In this document: positions 11,979 through 22,219 of the stretch, piece after piece
Layout of the letters: the number at the start of each line of letters is the position of its first letter
Position numbering within the stretch: the stretch's first letter is position 1
Origin: Bradysia coprophila
Taxonomy: Eukaryota > Arthropoda > Insecta > Diptera > Sciaridae
NCBI RefSeq assembly: GCF_014529535.1
Contig: NW_023503493.1
Location: forward strand, 14,974,001 to 15,038,000
Direction of reading: 5' to 3'
DNA: 64,000 nt
Translations under genes and position numbers: made by a program
The notes under the pieces: model-generated
The model's input: the letters and a program-made list of their open reading frames with translations, nothing else
Told to the model about the DNA's origin: nothing
Databases searched by the model: none

Positions 11979-12075
11979 ATAAGTAAAGCATTTCAGCAGT
12001 TTTTCAGCTGTAAAAAAATTGTTTATACGAGTGGATCAGCTGAAAAACAGCTGATACGAAATGCATCACTTATTC
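11979..12075. repeat. Short foldback repeat
   Basis: Inverted copies of 'aagtaaagcatttcagc...tttttcagct' face each other around a spacer of about 25 bp, just upstream of the COMMD4 exons. No coding potential. Likely a small MITE. Confidence 0.4.
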
Positions 12076-12314
12076 GAATGTCGCCGACTGTACGTGATTT
12101 ACGTTCTACGTTATATGTTTCACATGTTGTCAACTAAAGAAACGTAAAGAGAATCACTTATACATAAAACAGACGAGACTTTGTTTCGATCAGTATAATC
12201 ATTGTAGAATGGAAACAATTTCGTTTGCTGCATTTTGTACCATCGACAGGACAGTCGACCAATTTTCGGCTGAATCTTCTTTGTCATCTTTATTATTCAC
12301 TTTCTTTATTTCAG

Positions 12315-13801
12315 AAATTTCGCTTTTGCGGAGATGGTGATTGCCCGGACTGGGTACTAGCTGAAATTTACTCAAGTTTATCAGTTCTAAGCTCTGTAAA
12401 ATTGAAAATCCTAACCCAAATGGTTGCAAAGAGTTTATTGGGCGAATTTATTCCGGTAACGCAACCCGTGTCCATCACACCAATTCACTCTTTCTCTAAT
12501 ATCACTGAACATTTCAGGATGAAAAACTACGAGAAACATTCGCTGCAAATAAACCGGATCTAACGTCAATCAAATCGTCATTCGCCTGCATTCGATTTCT
12601 CATTGTTAATGCAATTCGTTTCAACACTGACGATGCTACATTCAATGAAGAATTACAGCAATTGGGTCTGCCCAAGGAACACTCATCTGCTGTGTGTCGA
12701 GTCATGAGCGATCATTATCAGGCACTGAAACAACATCTCATCGACACAAGTCTGAAAGGTGGGTTCATTTAATATACAATTCGCGATTTTCACGTTCAAC
12801 AGATGACAATACGTTCTATGTTGAAATCTTTGTTCAAATTTTTTACACAAAAAACCATTGTCGCCACATTCTATGTAAAGGCGCAAAGAATGCACATACC
12901 AGGTATGGCCGATTCTTCAAAATCGGTCGATTTATATTGAACGTAATCATTATCAATGAAAGTGTAAAACATATATGGTCTATTGTCCGCCCGGAGGACA
13001 TAAAAATTTGATTTTCGTACTTAAACACACTCATTTTCATATTATTTTGACATAAAATGTGAGTGCGTTTAAGAATTCGCCGATCGACTATACCTGTTCT
13101 AGACTTTCATTGATCATTATATACGTCAAAGTAATATGAAAATGAGTGCGTTTGAAAATCGTTACGTCCTCCGCTGTGACATTAGACCAAACCTGGTAAT
13201 TTATATTCATTATAAAAGGTACGTTTCATCTGCATTAAACCAATGAATATAACTACCAGGTATAGTCTAATGTGGACCTCGCGTAGGACGAAACCATTTT
13301 TTAAACGGATTCAAACGCACTCATTTTCATTTTACTTTGACATAAATAATGAACACGTAAATCGACCGCTTTTGAAGAACCTGCTAGGTACATTCTTTGA
13401 TTAGACCTCCATTACACGAGACCTTGAAGGAAACACTTCAACAATTAAGAGTCTTATTGTAGCAATCCTTCAGAAACAACAAATTTTCGTTTCAGTAAAC
13501 GAATTGGAATCCATATCGTGTACGATACCGAATGATGTCATCGACTGCGCGCAGTTAACATTCGATATTGCCAATGAAATTGTCGACGGAATACCGACGA
13601 AACAAAGTCACAAAGTCAACGTGAGTAAATCCGCTCTCAAGTGTTCAATTACCAACGAAGAATTTAATCGAGTCGAATCGACTGAAATTACAGATTTCGA
13701 AGTTGGATATTGGTATTCTCTTGAATGAAATGCGAACCGTTAGAAACTTGATGGACGAGATGAACTACGAAGAGCGGTATAATGGTTTGCAGACAGGATA
13801 A
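12315..13801 (+). CDS. COMMD4: COMMD4 (COMM domain-containing protein 4)
   Basis: Member of the COMMD family, subunits of the Commander complex that works with retriever and the CCC complex in endosomal cargo recycling. Exons are 12315-12455, 12518-12758, 13496-13620 and 13694-13801; all junctions are GT-AG and phases agree, giving 204 codons plus a methionine supplied upstream (candidate at 1187). Recognition is by KFRFCGDGDCPDWVLAEI at the start, SSVKLKILTQ, and EELQQLGLPKEHSSAVCR in exon 2, all diagnostic of COMMD4. The C-terminal COMM domain spans exons 3-4 (about residues 130-195) and ends in the Leu-rich ILLNEMRTVRNLMDEM helix. Length is close to the usual 199. Intron 2 (737 bp) is filled with inverted-repeat debris. 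The first exon holding the start codon is the only unsure part. Confidence 0.92.
12905..13345. repeat. Compound inverted repeats inside COMMD4 intron 2
   Basis: Three copies of a motif like 'cactcattttcatattactttgac' occur at about 13029, 13125 (inverted) and 13313, and a separate inverted pair 'cctggtaatttatattcat' / 'atgaatataactaccagg' lies at 13190-13262. They look like MITEs inserted in one another. No coding. Confidence 0.5.
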
Positions 13802-13943
13802 ACTGAACAGTGGGACGGGCTTTACAACAAAATATTTTTCCTATAAAGAAAAGCTCCAGTGATTCGTATAGAGCTGTAGAAAATTGACGCTAGATGTCGC
13901 TATATAAATGAAACTTGTTTAACAGTGTAAGAAAAGTGGAAAC

Positions 13944-13949
13944 AATAAA
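13944..13949 (+). terminator. Probable COMMD4 polyadenylation signal
   Basis: AATAAA 143 bp after the COMMD4 stop codon on the same strand; it is the first canonical hexamer after the gene. Confidence 0.55.
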
Positions 13950-14227
13950 ATGTACGGTACAACATGACAACATTGGTATGCACCCGATTCCAGTTGGAAA
14001 ATGGATGTAGAATACGATGAAATTGTATTGATACTACCGAGCGAAATGTGAATAGGGGAACAACGACATTTTCCAAATAATTACCTCAATATGAGATTGG
14101 GGAAATGAGTTTTAACTCTCATAGTAATGAAACAGTAACTCGTTTTCTGGGACGTGAGTAAAATGTATTTCGACGAGGTGCCATCACAAAACATTTTCCA
14201 ACAATTTTCGATTTCAAAATATGGTAA

Positions 14228-14650
14228 CTAGTGCAGGTACTTGTGTTTCTCTTTGTTCCATGTTGTTTGGGATGAAAAGTTGCGGAACAAATTTTTTTCA
14301 AGAAACTGGAAAATTGTTTTTCTAGTCGAAAAAACCTTAAAAGACGAATATCTCCGAAAATACAACATCTTCCAGAAAAATTTCTGTTCTGGCTCATTAC
14401 GGATATTCCATGGAAGAATTTTTTTTTGAGTAGTCGGAATGGCGTCGGGATCCCCCGAAAAGTGTTCCAGAAAATTCACGAACTTTGAAGCCTGATCATT
14501 TCCAATCCGTTTTCCATTAATGAATTGCCATTCAAAAGCTACATTGAAGTACTTCCGATTGACTTCTGATGATTCATGTTCATGAGCCAGATATAGCCTG
14601 GGAAACTCATGTGGATTTTTCAAGCTTTTTTCTAGATCAATTCGTATTCG
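14228..14650 (-). CDS. Possible coding fragment, unknown
   Basis: An open minus-strand frame of about 130 residues reads like protein in its first half (KNPHEFPRLYLAHEHESSEV, FNVAFEWQFINGK, FVNFLEHFSGDPDAIP) and is compositionally unlike nearby frames; the second half is less convincing. No start, splice partners or known domain were identified. It may be one exon of an unrecognised gene, a gene relic, or chance. Not recognised. Confidence 0.25.
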   Translation of the reverse strand, partial: RIRIDLEKSLKNPHEFPRLYLAHEHESSEVNRKYFNVAFEWQFINGKRIGNDQASKFVNFLEHFSGDPDAIPTTQKKILPWNIRNEPEQKFFWKMLYFRRYSSFKVFSTRKTIFQFLEKNLFRNFSSQTTWNKEKHKYLH

Positions 14651-15325
14651 TTAACTATGGAATGCTAGTTGTAGTGTTTCTTGCACTACTTCCCTTCCCC
14701 TTCATTTCGATTCAAGGATTACGGAAAGTTGAGATGTTTCGGATGCAATTTACTTTTACAAAAGCTTTTTCGTGTGACCTGTCGTGCCAAATCTAAAAGT
14801 CGCAGAACAAATGTTTTTCGTATTGTGTAATGTAGCAAAATGGACAAGCAACAAGAAACAGAATATCACAAAACAGAACCTACTGCATGTGACTGATTCT
14901 TATGCCCAGAACACACAGCATTACGTTCATCAATATTCTTTGCATACCACACGACACAACTGTAAATTCCCTTTCATAGCACAATAGTGCATTCTGTTAT
15001 GTGCTGCTCTGAGTAGACAATACAGTTTCGTAGAACGACGTGTATTTACCGTGATACGGACGAATTAGTTTGGTGGAAGGAGATGCGAGACAAATGTAAA
15101 ATTTTTCCTATTTCTGCAGCACTCAAATTCGAACTCAATTTTGGTTCTGAAATGATTTATTTAGCACAAAAAATGGTGAACATTGAATTAAAGCTAAAAT
15201 TACAATACAAAGGCGCTGTTCAAATTATAGGCGAGAAAAGACAGGACTGGTTTACACTAAACTTACGACAAAATATTGGCATAGTTTGCAAAGCTATTGT
15301 TACTGAAACGATACCGTTGCACACG

Positions 15326-15896
15326 TCAACTATTATCACTTTTTTCGTTGGCAAATACTATCTCCTTACCCATTCCTTTCTCGTTGGAACGAGTAAAATC
15401 GTTCTTAATGTGGAACGTTTCGCGAATCTCTTCGGTATTTTTGCCCGCGATTAGGTCAGCGGTTGTCTTGCATGCCATCTCGAACAGGTCCCTTACATCT
15501 AAGTAATTCGCTGCCATAATTAGTTCAATCAACGAGGCCTGGTCAACTTTCAAGAAATTTTCGTCCCATTCCTCTAAATCGTCATAGTTTTTGTCATTGG
15601 GGTCTTTCGGTGGTACATCGTCTTTGTGATGATTGGCCCATTCTATAAATTTCCCCAAAGTGAATGCTTTCACATTCGGCAACGGTACGCACTAAATCCG
15701 CAAAAAAAATGGTTTTCCCGTTTACTTACAGAAAGATAGACAATTTGAAATCTGCAAAAAATGGTTTTACCGTTTCGCTTCCCGGTTCAATGCCACAATC
15801 TACGAGCATCTGTGTGATGAGGTGTGAACACTTCATAGCCTTCGGGTCGGTGTCAAAAATTACACCATCGGATGATTTTAAACGAATTGTAGACAT
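15326..15896 (-). CDS. Skp1-like protein (SCF ubiquitin ligase adaptor paralogue)
   Basis: Skp1 links F-box proteins to Cul1 in SCF E3 ubiquitin ligases. Two minus-strand exons, 15896-15771 and 15691-15326, joined in phase 0 over a 79-bp intron, give 163 residues, the normal Skp1 length. The N-terminal BTB/POZ-like fold shows MSTIRLKSSDGVIFDTD and CVPLPNVKAF...WANHHKDD; the C-terminal part shows WDENFLKVDQASLIELIMAANYLDVRDLFEMACKT and IRETFHIKNDFT. After NDFT (residue 140) it departs from the family: the acidic E-E-E stretch and the terminal NEWCEEK helix, which contact the F-box, are replaced by an unrelated tail ending KSDNS. That marks a divergent paralogue, like the extra Skp genes of other insects, perhaps with altered F-box binding. 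The intron contains a near-duplicate of its own 5' end (gtaaaaccattttttgc / ggaaaaccatttttttttgc), so another donor or acceptor could be used. Confidence 0.88.
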
Positions 15897-17094
15897 TCTG
15901 AAAGGCGGAAAATTTTCGGAATATAAATTTACATCAAGGCACAGAAAAGGCTACGAAGCGGAGTGGAAGCATGTAGATTTTTCAAAAAAAAGGTCACCAA
16001 AAAAAAAACGAAAAATTTCCCACGCTTTTTCACTGTCTGCCTTTTTTGTTGTTGATTTCAACGAAAATAACGTTCAGCCAATACTCTCTCTAGCATCCAA
16101 ACTCTCTCAAAAAATCGATGTAGGGGGGAAAATAAGTTTGAGAAACGCTGATTTTTAATATGACTTAAAACCAACAACAACAACACGAGCGAACAAAGTA
16201 GCAGTGATTCATAAACGTATCTACCACCTTAATAATTGTAGATTGGTTGCTAGGAAGAGTATTGGTTCAGCGCGTTCCGAAAAAGCTTACCTTGTCTATA
16301 TAGTTCAGTGAAGGTAACGGACTGAAATTGAATGTACGAAGATCTGTAGCACGAGTTATAACTGGTTGATTGTGGGTTGAATTTTTTTATTGCGCCTGAA
16401 CAGTTCAAGAGACGATCACTAAATGAAAAATGTTTCAGAGCGAATGGCTTCCCTTTGATTTGTTATCCAGTTGGTGTAATCAAATGGTATTGATGCGTCA
16501 TCATTTTTATGTCAATGTGTGAATCTACACTGTCAACCCAATCTGAGTCTAAAACTTTGTCATGTTAACCATCCATGAGAGCTGTTTGAGAGAGATTGTT
16601 TTTCATCATCATCAATTGTGATGGATCCAGAAATTAATTGCATCGACGATGCATCGTCTGGTTTATGAAATGTGGATCAGGTGAGAGAAGAGGTCGACTT
16701 TTTTTTCATTCATGACATTTTAACAGCACAGATCAGTTAAACTTAACACTCTCTAAAGCACGAAGCAGTCTCCGTTTACAAAAAAGGTTTTCATTCCGTT
16801 TTGTCTCCGTTTACGATCAAAGAAAGCAGAAGGCGGTTTTATCAATAAGCAGGACATGTCCAGGAAACAGTCTTTGACTGCCCGCATTCAAAGTTCTGTC
16901 TCCCCGATTATAAACTGTTATGATCAGAGCGATAAGGCTCCGAAGACCAGTTTGCTTCTCTTTCAACATCTTAAGTGTCCATTCCACTCAACAAAAAGTA
17001 CTCCGTGAGAGAGCCGTTACTTGCCTTGGGATACTTGTCAAAATATTTCTTTCTCTTTCATCATAACACTATACACAGTGATAGAACAAAATGA
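15897..17094. other. Non-coding stretch
   Basis: The interval after the Skp1 start codon holds no supported exon. The long plus-strand frame reaching 16158 begins on the antisense of Skp1 and continues into A-rich DNA, so I reject it. No repeats beyond simple A-runs were noticed. Confidence 0.4.
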
Positions 17095-17097
17095 TAA

Positions 17098-17269
17098 TGC
17101 TGAAAACAAACGAGGCATTGAAAACGTGTTTTGGTCCTAGTTTTCATTGACAGATGCAGCAATCGCGATTTAGAATAGAAAAAGTTCTAACTTCATTTGA
17201 CAGTTTCGAAAATTTCGTCATGAAAAATAGGACCAAAACACGTTTTCAATGCCTCGTTTGTTTTGAGCA
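17098..17269. mobile_element. 172-bp TWA-target MITE, copy 1
   Basis: Flanked by TAA on both sides (17095-17097, 17270-17272). Terminal inverted repeats of about 50 bp begin tgctgaaaacaaacgaggc and run through 'gtgttttggtcct'. Two further copies of exactly the same length sit at 54203-54374 and 54378-54549. A 3-bp TWA duplication and short non-coding body fit PIF/Harbinger-type MITEs; family assignment is by that rule only. Confidence 0.8.
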
Positions 17270-17616
17270 TAAGAAAGATGAAATTTTTTGTCAGTGGCCA
17301 CCGTGTGTGAGATGATTTTCCAGTGAATTTCCTCTCATAATATGGTATGTACGAATAGTGTGTATTAAACGTACTATTTGCACTATTTTGAAATTTAATT
17401 TGTGTTCTATTGTGTTCGTCTTTTGAATAATTTTCACATGGATTCTATGAGCATTTTCGTCCGTGCGGCGTGAATAACTTCATTTTCTCATCGCTTTTTT
17501 GTTGACCCTATCTCTATCTATCTAATGAGTGAAACAAGTTGATGTCTTTGTTTCGTGGATAAAAACGGTTATTCTGGCCACATAACATACTGATGAAAAG
17601 TTATGTGGTGACCTCA

Positions 17617-17710
17617 GGGAGAAATAGAAAAGTTCAACTCGAGCAAATTGCGGTCCTCGCTTCGCTCTGGTCTAAACTTTTGCTCTTGTTGGAATTTCCT
17701 ATTTTCTCCC
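17617..17710. mobile_element. Small MITE, gggagaaaatag family, copy 1
   Basis: 94 bp with inverted ends (gggagaaatag... / ...ctattttctcccc) and internal complementarity around 'gagcaaa'/'ttgctc'. A second copy is at 31684-31764 with near-identical ends 'ggagaaaataggaaatt'. Confidence 0.5.
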
Positions 17711-20700
17711 CTTGGTAATCAGATCACTAGCCTACCAAAATGCCCATTGAAAGGACATCATCATAATATTTCCTGTATTTCTAGCACCGATCAATTGAAA
17801 TAAAATTTCAAAACGAAAATTCCATCAATTTGATTCGTCCTTTAAGCTGTTTTACGGTCACACATCAACCGATCAATCAATCAATCAATCATTGGCCAAA
17901 ACAATATCCAATTTTCATTTTATTATTGTTTGGGTTACCTTTTTATAAAAACGAGCGAGAGAAAACAGGCAAAAAAAAATTATTTCACAAAATAATAAAC
18001 ACAACACGATGGAATGATTAGAACCGAAAATCAAGCACATAAAGGACACCGAACATCCGGTTTCAGTATTCAAAAGAGAAGTGTATTGTAATACGTCTCT
18101 CTGGATGTATATATGCTGCACGAAGTTCATCTATTTACAGTCTGAAGAAGAGAGATATCCTTTTCAGAAGATGACTTTTTAACAAAATTTAATTTGTTGT
18201 GTGTGCGTCTCCTTTTATGGTACATCAAAAAAATGAGTAAAGAAAAATGTTGATTTCTGTGTTGTTAAATGTTGCACTGTTGATTTTTGTTTATTTTTGT
18301 GTTTATTTTTTGAATGGGATATAATATGGATTGTGTGTATAGGTGGTGCAGTAGCGATGTACCTTACATATACGTATAAACGTATAATATCACTATCGTC
18401 AGCTTAGTGAATTAGGGATCCTACTCATTCATTCATAAGAAGTTTTTTTTTTATTTGAATTTTGTTTGTTCATTTTATTTGCATTGTGCATGCCCAACGC
18501 TAATGTGAAATAATTTTTGTTTTGTTGTTGAAACGTTTTTCCATCATTTCAGTCCAATAAATATTTGAGGCGATGGTGAATTCTTTTCTCATTTAAATGA
18601 TGAACGAAATTAGGTTTTTGTTCAATGGCAGAGAAATATTCACGACTTATCGACCAACCATACAAGTAAAATCATTTAGAAACGGTAAGCTAAAATCGCG
18701 ACATTAACCATCAAATCAACTACTTCAGTTGTTCAAAATATCGACCAGATGGTTTGATATAAAATCTATTACTTCATTTAACATACATTCTACTATATAC
18801 GACTATGTTATCAGTAGATTAGATCATCGCTTGTTTTTGTCGTTACTGTCGTTAACAAATGATTAGACGTAGACGATCCTGATATCTTACAAAACAAATT
18901 GAGGTGTCACTGCTGGAAACTTCAGATAATCGAGACTGGGAAAACTCTTACTATAACCAGTAAACAGTAAACACTCTGCTCAATTGTTACTCTGTCACAT
19001 TAAAACTCTACTTTTCATCTACTAATCACTAGTTGTGTAAAGGAATATTGTCATTCGAGCTGAATGGAATAGTTATTTTCCTAGCGCATGCTAAAATGCT
19101 TTCAAGTCGCAATGTTTCAACAATAGTTACGAAAACTTCTTTTTTCGACACCAAATCGTAAAAAAGAAAATCTAAAATTCTTACCGTTGCTAGCAACTCC
19201 AATACTCCATCCTTGGTCCAATGCTCCTGATTCTACTTATCCTGAGATTACAAGTTTTCTTACAGACTTTTCAATTCTCCGCAATGGGAAATTTTCTGAA
19301 AATAATTTCTTACTGACTCACCAAATTTGCAGACCATTCGATCTAACAAAAAATTAATTGACGAAAATGAATCGTGTGATTATTGACCCTACCTATTTCT
19401 CAGATCGATCTAAAATTACGCAGCGGAACAATGGATTTTGCTGTGTTTGTATTCGACTCTTCGATTCACACACGCTCCTTATTTCTTACCATCAGCTCCA
19501 TTAATTTGTGTTTTATTTTGTTGGTATTATTTTCATGACGACCTTTAAAACCATTTTCCAGAGGGAGATATACCATCGGGGGCCAAGTGCTCCACTCTCA
19601 ACACAAATGTAACAATTTACTACAAATGTGTAACATTTTGTACAACAGACAAATGAATTATTTACACCAAAATGTTCGCAAATTAATTTTTATGAAGGTT
19701 GCAGCATTTATAACTCCGTGTGTGCGATATTCCGTTTGCTCATAAAATATTCTTCATTTCCATGAAAAAAGGATGAAAATCTAATCCTTTTTGCATTAAT
19801 CACTTTTAAGCCAAACGAGAACGAAATCTTGAGCCAACAAAAGAAAATCTCTTCTCTCTCTCTCTCTATCGTTTTTATTATTTTTTATTTCCTATCTATA
19901 TTTTTACGGTGGTTCACCAGTAACCATTCATACGTTCTGGTATATATCGCCGTTTGCCATTTTGTACACATTACAAGTTGTACCAAAGAAAAAAAATTTG
20001 CATTTAAATCGAAAAAACCTCAATTGTTCATGAAAAGGGAATTGAAATGAATGGATAAGAAGAAGTCGAAAAACGAAATAAATGAAAAAAAAAAACGGAA
20101 ATGGATCCTGTCTGCTTAAATGCCTATATATCCGCGTTGAATGTATACCTGATGCCCTGAATTAAATATGATTCTTTAATCCTAAAATCTGGAATTACAC
20201 TTTTGAAAAGTAAATTATCCTCGAGGAATTACCAATTATGATGGAGAGATAGCTCTACCTCTACTCTATGTCTTTGTGTTGTTACTATAGTACTTCTTTG
20301 TGTTGTGTTGTATCAAGTTATCTTATTTAAGAGTCAATTTGCGAATTCAGTTAACATTCATATTCGTGTTTTAAACGCATCTGGCTTAATTAATATCCGC
20401 ACAGACGGCTCGTAGCTCAATAAAGAAGTTGCTATTTTGGTTCAATAACTGAAGTAAATCTAGTACTTCAAAGAAGGAGAAAATTCGTTTTGCTTCAAAT
20501 AGTTAGGAAAAACTATTTGGTTAACTGTTACAGATATTTTGATTGATTTTTTTTGTGGAAATCAAATGGAAAAGACAAGCTCACCTAATTGTATGCATAT
20601 TAATATTAATCTTAGCTCTTACGTATTTATGTTGTCCATAGAACTATTCGTAAAACTGAAATTTTCAGCAATTGATACGATAATGGAACTTAACATAACA

Positions 20701-21373
20701 TTATACCGGGCCAGTGAATTATGGAAATTCGTTATGACAAATGGAGTGTACAAAGCAATTGAATGTGCTGGACAAAAAACGAAAATGGCAGAAAATTGAT
20801 AGATGGAAAAAGCAAAATGTTCTTCATAAATAAATAAATTTGTCGTTTTTGTCCGATTTATTATGATGGCATTCCGTTTGGTTCATTTCACATGAATGTT
20901 ATGCATAAATGAATCTATGAATTTGGGGAGAATACTGTGACTACATTGTTGCAAAGTAAACAAAATGGATTGGATAGCCTCAATCAGTTTCCACTACAAA
21001 TAGAAAATGTCGCTCCGACAAGCGAAATAAACGAGGTTCGCTCTTTCGAGACGTAAACACTACAATTAAATGAAATTTCGACAACCAATCAGCCAAACGG
21101 CAACGTCTGTGGAATGCTTGAAGCGATTTGCTTCTCATGAAGGTCCCAGGCTTTTGATACATTTTATTTGATAGGTCGATCACGATCAGGTGTTCTTCAG
21201 GCGACTATTTATTTCATGAGGGATTCTTTTGAAAAACAGCCGACCGAAATCGGACGCATTTTCCAGTGGAATTTTTATGGGTACTGAGACAGGTACACAT
21301 CCTAGATGTCAAAATCATTTTTCAAAAAACTCTTCGAAGCTTGTGTGGCTAGTGTGAGGTGACCAAAAACCGA
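17711..21373. other. Gene-free AT-rich stretch
   Basis: About 3.7 kb of AT-rich sequence in which every frame is short and broken. It contains a short (tc)n run near 19854-19868 and A/T homopolymers. I see no splice-linked exons, RNA gene or mobile element with defined ends. Confidence 0.5.
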
Positions 21374-21666
21374 TTTTTCCTACAGAAATTTCTCCAGTTA
21401 CACGAACCGTGCAAGGTTGTGTGTGATGCCATTAGAAAGGTAATTTTATGTTGTTTCAGCGCAAATAGGGTCTTATGGGGGCTTGGAAGCGTTTACGATG
21501 AAATATAAGAAATTGAAATGTTTTAGTGCTCATAGTTCATCGTAGATGCTACCAAACTTCCGTAAGACCCTATTTGCCCTGAGACAACATAAAATTAACT
21601 TTCTAATGACACTTCACTCAACTATATACGTTTCGTGTGCCTCGAGAAATTTCTGTAAGAAAAGTG
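21374..21666. mobile_element. Foldback element, 293 bp
   Basis: Two arms of about 115 bp are inverted copies. Landmarks reading inward from each end are 'tacagaaatttct', 'cattagaaag', 'taattttatgttgt' and 'caaatagggtctta'. The loop between them is about 55 bp. Non-coding; family unknown. Confidence 0.65.
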
Positions 21667-21788
21667 CAAGTTTTGAGTCATTTTTCGGTTAAAAATTTCA
21701 ACTGTACATATCTCAGTGTCTCAATTTGCCCCGGAATCACATGAAATTACCTTTCTAATGACACCCTAACACTTGTACACAACATACC

Positions 21789-21880
21789 ATTACAAAATCC
21801 GGGATGAAAATCTACTTTTTCGAGTGTTTATTTACCTCCGCATCGCCTCCGATAACAAAATTCCCACTTAAGCTCGACTT
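21789..21880 (+). repeat. Member of a small dispersed repeat family (gggataaaa ends)
   Basis: Resembles the complement of 41551-41672 and the elements at 6421-6545 and 34768-34890: landmarks are 'cgggatgaaaat', 'gagtgtttattgacctc'-like and 'gcctc..acaaaattc'. It is more diverged than the other copies. Confidence 0.45.
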
Positions 21881-22051
21881 TTTAGCCTTTTTTACCTTGT
21901 TATGGCTACTTCAAGTAAGACGTTGGAAATGCGAGAAAATTTATGAAAAATTCCCACTCTCGATTCCGATGCCTGAAATAGTCACCTGTGTACCTGTTTT
22001 GGACGATTGATCTTATGCAAATTCGCGGATTGTAGGCCGAACGAAGTGAGG

Positions 22052-22212
22052 CAACGCACTTCAAGCAAAAGTGGTACTTTAAATGGGGTACTGAAACTTG
22101 ACAGTGTTCCATACAAAATTTTGCACTGTAAAAAGAGTGGGGATAAAATTTCATACAAAAAGTACTCTACTTGGCAGCTGTCATTAATAGCACTTTTGCT
22201 TGAAGTGCGTTG
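22052..22212. mobile_element. 161-bp MITE with caacgcacttcaag ends, copy 1
   Basis: Flanked by a 7-bp direct repeat agtgagg (22045-22051, 22213-22219). Terminal inverted repeats of 22 bp start caacgcacttcaagc and continue aaaagtg. A related copy lies at 50240-50392. No coding capacity. Confidence 0.7.
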
Positions 22213-22219
22213 AGTGAGG

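Noticed and set aside
12199..12429. Minus-strand frame ending NAANEIVSILQ as a separate gene
   Set aside because: It overlaps the antisense of COMMD4 exon 12315-12455 and no upstream minus-strand exon or clear acceptor was found, although its end reads somewhat like protein.
15083..16158. Plus-strand frames of 123 and 164 codons
   Set aside because: They are antisense to the well-supported Skp1 exons or run on into A-rich non-coding DNA.
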